In this document: one piece after another, positions 6,176 through 10,335 of the stretch
Layout: each line of letters starts with the position of its first letter
Numbering within the stretch: the first letter of the stretch is position 1
Assembly: GCA_020444775.1 (NCBI GenBank)
Contig: JAGRHX010000104.1
Span: 1-10,335, forward strand
Source: Gammaproteobacteria bacterium
Lineage (GTDB): Bacteria > Pseudomonadota > Gammaproteobacteria > HK1
DNA length: 10,335 bases
Direction of reading: 5' to 3'
Position numbers and translations under genes: made by a program
Notes under the pieces: generated by a model
Seen by the model: the letters and a program-made list of their open reading frames with translations, nothing else
What the model was told of the DNA's origin: nothing
Database searches by the model: none

Positions 6176-7336
6176 ATGGATCACGCCCAGAGCTACACCA
6201 GCGCCTTGCCGGACGGCATCCGCTCACGATTCGTCGACGGCATCAACGGTCTGCGCATGCACGTTCTGGAGGCGGGAGACCCGTCCCCGCAGCGCCCCTG
6301 CGTGCTGCTCCTGCACGGCTTTCCCGAGCTCGCCTACAGCTGGCGCAAGACCATGTTGCCGCTCGCCGAGGCCGGCTATCACGTCATCGCGCCGGACCAG
6401 CGTGGCTATGGTCTGACCAGCGGCTGGGACCCCGACTACGACGGCGATCTGGCCTCGTACCGATTGCTCAACCTGGTCCGTGACAGCCTGGGGCTGGTGC
6501 ACGCGCTCGGGCATCGTCAGGTGGCGGCGGTGGTCGGGCACGATTTCGGTGCTTCCGTCGCCGCCTGGTGCGCGCTGGTCCGGCCGGATGTGTTCCGGTC
6601 CATGGTGCTGATGAGCGCGCCCTTTGCCGGCCCGCCGGGCATTCCGCTGCGTGGCCCTTCGGCGGAGCCGCCCGAGGCACGATCGGGGCAGGACATCCAT
6701 ATCGCGCTCGCCGGGCTCGCGCGTCCGCGCAAGCACTATCAATGGTATTACTCGACTCGCGAGGCGAACGGGCAGATGTGGCATTGCGCCCAGGGCGTGC
6801 ACGATTTTCTGCGCGCCTACTTCCATTACAAGAGCGCCGACTGGCCGGGGAACCGGCCGTTCGTGCTCGAGGACTGGAGCGCGACAGAGCTTGCGAAGAT
6901 GCCGACCTATTACATCATGGATTTGGACGCGGACATGGCGCAGACGGTCGCGCCGTACATGCCCGACGCGGCGCAGGTCCGTGACTGTAGATGGCTGAGC
7001 GAGCCGGAGCTGCAGGTCTATGCCGCGGCCTACATGGCGAACGGCTTCCAGGGCGGCCTGCAGTGGTATCGATGCAGAACCAGCGGCTCGTTCAATGCCG
7101 AGCTCGAGGTGTTCTCGGGGCGCGGCATCGAGGTGCCGGCCTGCTTCATTGGCGGTGCCAGTGACTGGGGCGTTCGACAGAGCCCCGGCGCCTACGAGCG
7201 CATGCAGCGTGAGGTCTGCTCACGCATGACGACCTGCGCGCTGGTCGACGGTGCCGGCCATTGGGTGCAGCAGGAACAGCCCGATGAGGTCAACCGTCTG
7301 CTGCTCGCGTTCCTGGCGAGCGCCGGCGACGCCTGA
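6176..7336 (+). CDS. Epoxide hydrolase-type alpha/beta hydrolase
   Basis: This is a 386-residue enzyme of the soluble epoxide hydrolase family, which opens epoxides to vicinal diols through an aspartyl-ester intermediate. Seen: LLLHGFPELAYSWR (44-57) with the HGFP oxyanion motif; APDQRGYGLTS (72-82); and the nucleophile elbow VVGHDFGAS (119-127), where Asp123 rather than Ser is the nucleophile. The charge-relay acid is likely Asp330 (GGASDWG) and the base His362 (GAGHWVQQEQP). The cap domain has both tyrosines expected to activate the epoxide, Tyr188 (KHYQWYY) and Tyr298 (GGLQWYR), so an epoxide hydrolase fits better than a haloalkane dehalogenase or esterase. There is no signal peptide. The ATG at 6176 is chosen because homology begins soon after it; the in-frame upstream extension has no domain. 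It is transcribed alone, with its 3' end 5 bp from the convergent ubiG. The natural substrate is unknown. Confidence 0.9.
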   Translation: MDHAQSYTSALPDGIRSRFVDGINGLRMHVLEAGDPSPQRPCVLLLHGFPELAYSWRKTMLPLAEAGYHVIAPDQRGYGLTSGWDPDYDGDLASYRLLNLVRDSLGLVHALGHRQVAAVVGHDFGASVAAWCALVRPDVFRSMVLMSAPFAGPPGIPLRGPSAEPPEARSGQDIHIALAGLARPRKHYQWYYSTREANGQMWHCAQGVHDFLRAYFHYKSADWPGNRPFVLEDWSATELAKMPTYYIMDLDADMAQTVAPYMPDAAQVRDCRWLSEPELQVYAAAYMANGFQGGLQWYRCRTSGSFNAELEVFSGRGIEVPACFIGGASDWGVRQSPGAYERMQREVCSRMTTCALVDGAGHWVQQEQPDEVNRLLLAFLASAGDA

Positions 7337-7346
7337 GCCGCTCAGG
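7332..7346. terminator. Short hairpin holding both convergent stop codons (possible weak bidirectional terminator)
   Basis: CCTGAG-CCG-CTCAGG is a perfect 6-bp stem with a 3-base loop. The left arm contains the hydrolase TGA (7334-7336) and the right arm contains the ubiG stop (7342-7344 on the minus strand). There is no T-run on either side, so intrinsic termination would be weak at best. Confidence 0.3.
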
Positions 7347-8127
7347 GCGGCGAGACTTCGCGGCTCGCGATCAGCATGTAGTTGACCGCCAGGCTGCGGC
7401 CCAGGGAGAAGCGGCGTGTCAGCGGATTGATACGCACACCGCTGCGCTCGATGGTCGCAAGACCCGCTGCGCGCAACATCTGCTGCAGCTCGCTCGGCCG
7501 CACGAATCGATCCCAGCGATGCGTGCCGCGCGGCAGCCAGCCGAGCACGTACTCGGCGCCGACGATCGCGAACAGCCAGGATCTGGGCGTGCGGTTGATG
7601 GTCGCCAGCACCATCACACCGTCCGCGTTCACCAATGCCGCGCAGGCCTTCATGAAGCGGCTGACATCGGGGACGTGCTCGACGACCTCCATGTTCAGGA
7701 CGATGTCATAGCGGCTGCCGGCGCGGGCGAGGGATTCGACGTCTTCGAGATCGTATCGAATCGCAAGTGACGACTGCCGTGCGTGCAGTCGTGCAATCTC
7801 GATGTTGCGCTGTACGACGTCTATGCCGTGCACTTCCGCGCCGAGTCGTGCCATGGCTTCGCTGAGAATGCCGCCGCCGCAGCCGACGTCGAGGACTCGA
7901 AGTCCTTGCAGGGGGAGGGCTGCGTCCGGATCTCGGTCGAACACGCGGGCGAGCCGGGGGCGCAGGTAGTCGACGCGTAGCGTATTCAGGCGATGCAGCG
8001 GCCAGAACGGGCCGCTCTGGTCCCACCAGGTGCTAGCCAGCGCGGCGTAGCGCGCGGCTTCCTCGGGATCGACGTTGCGAGGCTCGAGTGGGCCGGTGGC
8101 GGCTTCAGCGACGCGGGTGTGTGGCAT
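7342..8127 (-). CDS. ubiG: UbiG, bifunctional ubiquinone biosynthesis O-methyltransferase
   Basis: This 261-residue SAM-dependent methyltransferase carries out the two O-methylations of ubiquinone biosynthesis, on the polyprenyl catechol and on demethylubiquinone, at the cytoplasmic face of the inner membrane. The N-terminal signature is plain: NVDPEEAARYAALASTWWD (18-36) followed by GPFWPLHRLNTLRVDYL (39-55). SAM motif I is VLDVGCGGGILSE (78-90), the acidic ribose-binding residue is Asp103 (GID), and MEVVEHVPD (146-154) is the post-motif. The family-specific TINRTPRSWLFAIVGAEYVLGWLPRGTHRWDRF (177-208) follows. The length is slightly above E. coli UbiG. A strong Shine-Dalgarno (GGAGGAGG, 8131-8138) precedes the ATG. 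The short-chain dehydrogenase gene lies 70 bp upstream on the same strand, so the two may be co-transcribed. The phosphatase gene that often neighbours ubiG is absent here. Confidence 0.96.
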   Translation of the reverse strand: MPHTRVAEAATGPLEPRNVDPEEAARYAALASTWWDQSGPFWPLHRLNTLRVDYLRPRLARVFDRDPDAALPLQGLRVLDVGCGGGILSEAMARLGAEVHGIDVVQRNIEIARLHARQSSLAIRYDLEDVESLARAGSRYDIVLNMEVVEHVPDVSRFMKACAALVNADGVMVLATINRTPRSWLFAIVGAEYVLGWLPRGTHRWDRFVRPSELQQMLRAAGLATIERSGVRINPLTRRFSLGRSLAVNYMLIASREVSPP

Positions 8128-8197
8128 CGGCCTCCTCCAGGGCTTGGACGATGACGCTTCGGACTACCCCTGGATAGCGGCTCGTCAGCCGTTCGGA

Positions 8198-9004
8198 TCA
8201 CCAGGGTATGCGACTGCCGTCCCAGGCAAAGAATCCGCCGTTGTCCTCGGCACGCAACCCGTCGATCACCTCGAGCAGTTGACGCGCCGCGCGCTCAGGC
8301 GTGAACAAGCGTCCGGCGGGCACCCCCGCCTGGAACGGCGCGGACAGGCCGGTATCGACGCTGCCGGGGTGCAGCGCGACGCAGACGATGCCACGCGCGC
8401 GCCGGGCCAGCTCGATCGACAGCGTGCGGGTGATCATGTTCTGCGCGGCCTTGGAGGCGCGGTAGCTGTACCAGCCGCCGAGTCGGTTGTCGCCGATGCT
8501 GCCGACCCGCGCCGAAAGGTTGGCGAGTACGGCTCGCTCATTGCGGGGCAGCAGCGGTTGCAGCTGCCGGGCGAGCAGCAGCGGACCGATCGCGTTGACC
8601 GCGAAGCTGCGCTCGAGCGCCGCGACCGAGACGTCGGCGAGGCGCTTCTCCGGCCACACCGTCTCGCCCTCGTGCAGCAGGCCGACGCAGTTGATGGTGA
8701 TGTCCAGCGCGTCGACCTCGGCGCCGACGCGCTCCAGCGCCGCGGCGAGACTCGCCTCGTCGCAGAGATCCATGTCCAGCAGCCGCAGCCGGTCGGGCCA
8801 AGCCCGGGCAAGCTCGGTCAGACGCGGCGCGGACGTCGCGGTGCGGGCGCCCGCGTACACCCGCCGCGTCGAGCCGCGCTCGAGCAGCTGCTCGACCAGG
8901 GCGAGTCCGATGCCGCGGCTGGCGCCGCTGACGAGCACGTCCAGGGCCGCCGGATCGCGATAGTGTTGGGGCGCAGGGGATGGTTTCATGGGTGGCGGCT
9001 TCAT
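8198..9004 (-). CDS. SDR family short-chain dehydrogenase, CsgA/C-factor-like
   Basis: This is a predicted cytosolic NAD(P)-dependent oxidoreductase of about 268 residues with the classical SDR Rossmann fold. Seen: the cofactor motif SGASRGIG (26-33), an acidic DMDL (77-80), INCVG (104-108) where most classical SDRs have NNAG, and FAVNAIGPLLLA (134-145). The active-site segment is SARVGSIGDNRLGGWYSYRASK (164-185), with Tyr181 and Lys185 as catalytic pair and Ser164 or Ser169 as the Ser. The GSIGDN...GGWYSYRASKAA stretch is typical of the C-factor (CsgA-like) SDR subgroup. The C-terminal GGFFAWDGSRIPW also fits that group. Start choice is open: a GTG at 9013 and ATGs at 9004 and 8989 are in frame; GGTGG (9010-9014) is five bases before the 9004 ATG, so I chose that one. 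The substrate is unknown. It lies directly upstream of ubiG. Confidence 0.9.
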   Translation of the reverse strand: MKPPPMKPSPAPQHYRDPAALDVLVSGASRGIGLALVEQLLERGSTRRVYAGARTATSAPRLTELARAWPDRLRLLDMDLCDEASLAAALERVGAEVDALDITINCVGLLHEGETVWPEKRLADVSVAALERSFAVNAIGPLLLARQLQPLLPRNERAVLANLSARVGSIGDNRLGGWYSYRASKAAQNMITRTLSIELARRARGIVCVALHPGSVDTGLSAPFQAGVPAGRLFTPERAARQLLEVIDGLRAEDNGGFFAWDGSRIPW

Positions 9005-9013
9005 ACAGGCCAC

Positions 9014-9178
9014 CGTCTCGGCGCCGAGCCGCTGCGGTCATGCCGTGCAGCGGGTTCACCGATGAGCCCTCTGATGAGCTCTATCGGGGCATCATGCGTA
9101 GTCGGAACCAGTCCGTCGCGGGCGGCGTCGGACCGATGCGCGTGCGCACCCTGAAAACGTTCACGAGGTCTGTCAGTC
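9014..9178. promoter_or_regulatory. Divergent promoter region between the SDR gene and nei
   Basis: This spacer must start transcription in both directions. It holds a perfect 12-bp palindrome CTCGGCGCCGAG (9017-9028), just upstream of the SDR start. It also holds an imperfect inverted repeat at 9059-9087: CCGATGAGC, a 10-base loop, then GCTC-T-ATCGG, giving a 9-bp stem with one bulged base. Either could be an operator or an mRNA leader structure. GAGGT at 9165-9169 is the ribosome site of nei, nine bases before its ATG. I see no confident -35/-10 pair. Confidence 0.4.
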
Positions 9179-10000
9179 ATGCCCGAAGGGCCCGAAATCC
9201 GTCTTGCCGCCGACCGGGTGGCCGAGGTCCTGGTTGGTGAGCGTATCCAATCGCTGCAGCTCAGCGTGCCTGCGTTGCAGCGCTACGAGTCCTGCCTGGG
9301 GGGCACGATGGTGCGGGCCGTGGACGCTCACGGCAAGGCGATGCTGACCCGCTTCGACAACGACCTGACACTGTACTCGCACAACCAGCTCTACGGCCGA
9401 TGGTATGTGGGCAAGCCGGGCGTGACACCGCGCACCAACCGCAGCCTGCGTGTCGCCCTGCACACTGCCCGGGGCAGCGCCTGGCTGTACAGCGCCAGCG
9501 ATATCCAGGTGTTGGATGCCGAGGGGCTCGCCGTCCATCCGTATCTGAGCCGGCTCGGGCCGGACATACTCGACCCGACACTGTGCTGGCGGCAGGTCGC
9601 CGAGCGTCTGCTCGAGCCCCGATTCGCCGGCCGGTCGCTCGCCGCCCTGTATCTGGATCAGACCTTCCTGGCGGGGCTCGGCAACTATCTGCGCAGCGAG
9701 ATCCTCTACTTCGCCGGGCTGTCGCATCAGCGCCGGCCGCGTGAGCTGGAGCGCACCGAGATCGGGCGACTGGCCCGCCAGACCCTGTCGATCGCCAGGC
9801 GTTCCTATCAGACCCGCGGCGTGACCAACCCGCCGGCGCGGGTGCGCGCGCGCAAGGCCGCGGGTGAGGCGCGGCGCGGTCAGTATCGATTCGCGGTCTT
9901 CGATCGCGAGGGCCTGCCGTGTGACGGCTGTGGTACGCCCATCGTCCGGGTCGAGGCCGGCTCGCGCCGGGTGTATTTCTGTCCGCGCTGTCAGGGCTGA
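9179..10000 (+). CDS. nei: Nei, endonuclease VIII (oxidised-pyrimidine DNA glycosylase / AP lyase)
   Basis: This 273-residue base-excision repair enzyme removes oxidised pyrimidines and then nicks the abasic site by beta,delta-elimination. It begins MPEGPEIR, where Pro2 is the catalytic nucleophile (after Met removal) and Glu3 the general acid, which fixes the start. Lys53 (HGKAMLT) matches the conserved active-site Lys. SNDLTLYSHNQLYG-type sequence (60-73) and LLYSASDI-type sequence (102-109) identify Nei rather than MutM/Fpg. The helix-two-turn-helix is LDQTFLAGLGNYLRSEIL (159-176). The C-terminal zinc finger is complete (C248, C251, C268, C271). A short basic insert (TNPPARVRARKAAGE, 216-230) lies before the finger. 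Length is about 10 residues above E. coli Nei. It is transcribed divergently from the SDR gene and converges on the GST gene, six bases apart. Confidence 0.96.
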   Translation: MPEGPEIRLAADRVAEVLVGERIQSLQLSVPALQRYESCLGGTMVRAVDAHGKAMLTRFDNDLTLYSHNQLYGRWYVGKPGVTPRTNRSLRVALHTARGSAWLYSASDIQVLDAEGLAVHPYLSRLGPDILDPTLCWRQVAERLLEPRFAGRSLAALYLDQTFLAGLGNYLRSEILYFAGLSHQRRPRELERTEIGRLARQTLSIARRSYQTRGVTNPPARVRARKAAGEARRGQYRFAVFDREGLPCDGCGTPIVRVEAGSRRVYFCPRCQG

Positions 10001-10028
10001 TCGCGCTCAGGGCTGATCGCGGTCAGGG
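9991..10028. repeat. 16-bp tandem repeat (about 2.4 copies) across the nei / GST junction
   Basis: TCAGGGCTGATCGCGC (9991-10006) is followed directly by TCAGGGCTGATCGCGG (10007-10022), differing at one base, and by a third partial copy TCAGGG (10023-10028). The first copy contains the nei stop (TGA, 9998-10000); the second begins with the GST stop (TCA on the plus strand, 10007-10009). This looks like a slippage duplication at the shared 3' ends. Confidence 0.9.
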
Positions 10029-10335
10029 GCCATGCGGCTGTTCAGACCGAGCTCACCCTCGCAGCGCGCGATCCACGCGCCTAGCTCTGGCCTGGATTGC
10101 AGATCGAAGCCACCCTCGTCGGCGAGCCGGGTGTAGGCCAGCACGCAGATGTCGGCGATGCTGAAGGCGTCGCCTGCCAGCCAGCGGCGCGTGCTCAGCT
10201 GCGCCTCGAGCAGATCCAGCGCCGCCTCGCCGCGCTCGACCCGCTGCGGCTCACGGGCGCTGGCGGGCTTGCCCAGATAACGCATCTGATAACGACAGAC
10301 CGCGATGTAGGGCTCGTGGCTGTATTGCTCCCAGA
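10007..10335 (-). CDS. Glutathione S-transferase, C-terminal part (N-terminus beyond the window)
   Basis: The frame is open to the right edge, so the gene is partial. The 108 visible residues begin WEQYSHEPYIAVCRYQ, a very typical start of the helical C-terminal domain of bacterial GSTs. An internal ATG at 10285 is therefore not the true start. Next come YLGKPA, an amphipathic helix with ALDLLEAQL, and WLAGDAFSIADICVLAYT. The Ser-x-x-Asp there (SIAD) is the conserved GST N-capping box. The thioredoxin-like, glutathione-binding N-domain is outside the window, so the catalytic residue cannot be checked. GSTs conjugate glutathione to electrophiles or act as reductases. The stop sits in a 16-bp tandem repeat six bases from the nei stop. 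Confidence 0.9.
   Translation of the reverse strand, partial: WEQYSHEPYIAVCRYQMRYLGKPASAREPQRVERGEAALDLLEAQLSTRRWLAGDAFSIADICVLAYTRLADEGGFDLQSRPELGAWIARCEGELGLNSRMAPDRDQP

Noticed and set aside
8176..8193. Hairpin AGCGGCT-CGTC-AGCCGTT between the SDR gene and ubiG as a terminator
   Set aside because: The stem is short with a G-T pair and has no T-run; it could attenuate but cannot be called a terminator.
8075..9154. A 359-codon plus-strand open frame opposite the SDR gene
   Set aside because: It overlaps a clear SDR on the other strand, is rich in Arg, Gln and Ala without motifs, and runs through the divergent spacer.
8980..9240. A plus-strand small open frame crossing the nei start
   Set aside because: It overlaps the start of nei in another frame and becomes Arg/Pro-rich there, as expected for an out-of-frame reading.
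10007..10285. GST reading as a complete 92-residue protein starting at 10285
   Set aside because: The same frame continues to the window edge with conserved GST residues (WEQYSHEPYIAV), so the ATG at 10285 is internal and the gene is partial.
1..10335. Mobile element, CRISPR array, toxin-antitoxin or defence system
   Set aside because: No transposase, integrase, terminal inverted repeats, regularly spaced repeats or paired small toxin/antitoxin genes were seen; the genes are metabolic, repair or envelope functions.

Overview
The window reads as an ordinary, densely packed chromosomal segment of a high-GC, aerobic, Gram-negative bacterium, most likely a gammaproteobacterium. Three things point that way: a clear UbiG (ubiquinone synthesis), a clear Nei / endonuclease VIII (a family found mainly in Gammaproteobacteria), and a short secreted protein ending in a PEP-CTERM signal, which implies an exosortase system elsewhere in the genome. 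I cannot name a genus. There are no tRNAs, rRNAs, CRISPR arrays, transposases, integrases or phage genes.

Layout. Positions 103-1844 (minus) hold a two-gene unit: a class III (CaiB/BaiF) CoA-transferase followed, with a 4-bp ATGA overlap, by a LOG-family nucleoside 5'-monophosphate phosphoribohydrolase. After a 247-bp divergent spacer comes a plus-strand pair: a single-domain rhodanese and a protein made of two tandem GFA (CENP-V/GFA) zinc-binding domains. These meet, tail to tail, a minus-strand block of two exported proteins: a CHRD-domain PEP-CTERM protein and a 478-residue secreted protein with an FN3-like and a PLAT-like region that I cannot assign to a known family. A second divergent spacer of about 380 bp leads to an epoxide-hydrolase-type alpha/beta hydrolase (plus). 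Converging on it are ubiG and, upstream of ubiG, a CsgA/C-factor-like short-chain dehydrogenase (both minus). Finally nei (plus) converges on the C-terminal part of a glutathione S-transferase (minus) that runs off the right edge.

How the genes fit together. Most are housekeeping or small-molecule metabolism genes (CoA-thioester transfer, sulfur transfer, epoxide hydrolysis, thiol-linked detoxification, ubiquinone synthesis, oxidised-base repair). Apart from the two small same-strand pairs there is no evidence of one pathway. The secreted pair is the least understood part. I found no convincing new defence, mobile or RNA system. The most unusual architectural feature is that all three convergent gene junctions are almost zero length (6-bp overlap, 5-bp gap, 6-bp gap), and each has both stop codons inside a palindrome, a small hairpin or a 16-bp tandem repeat.
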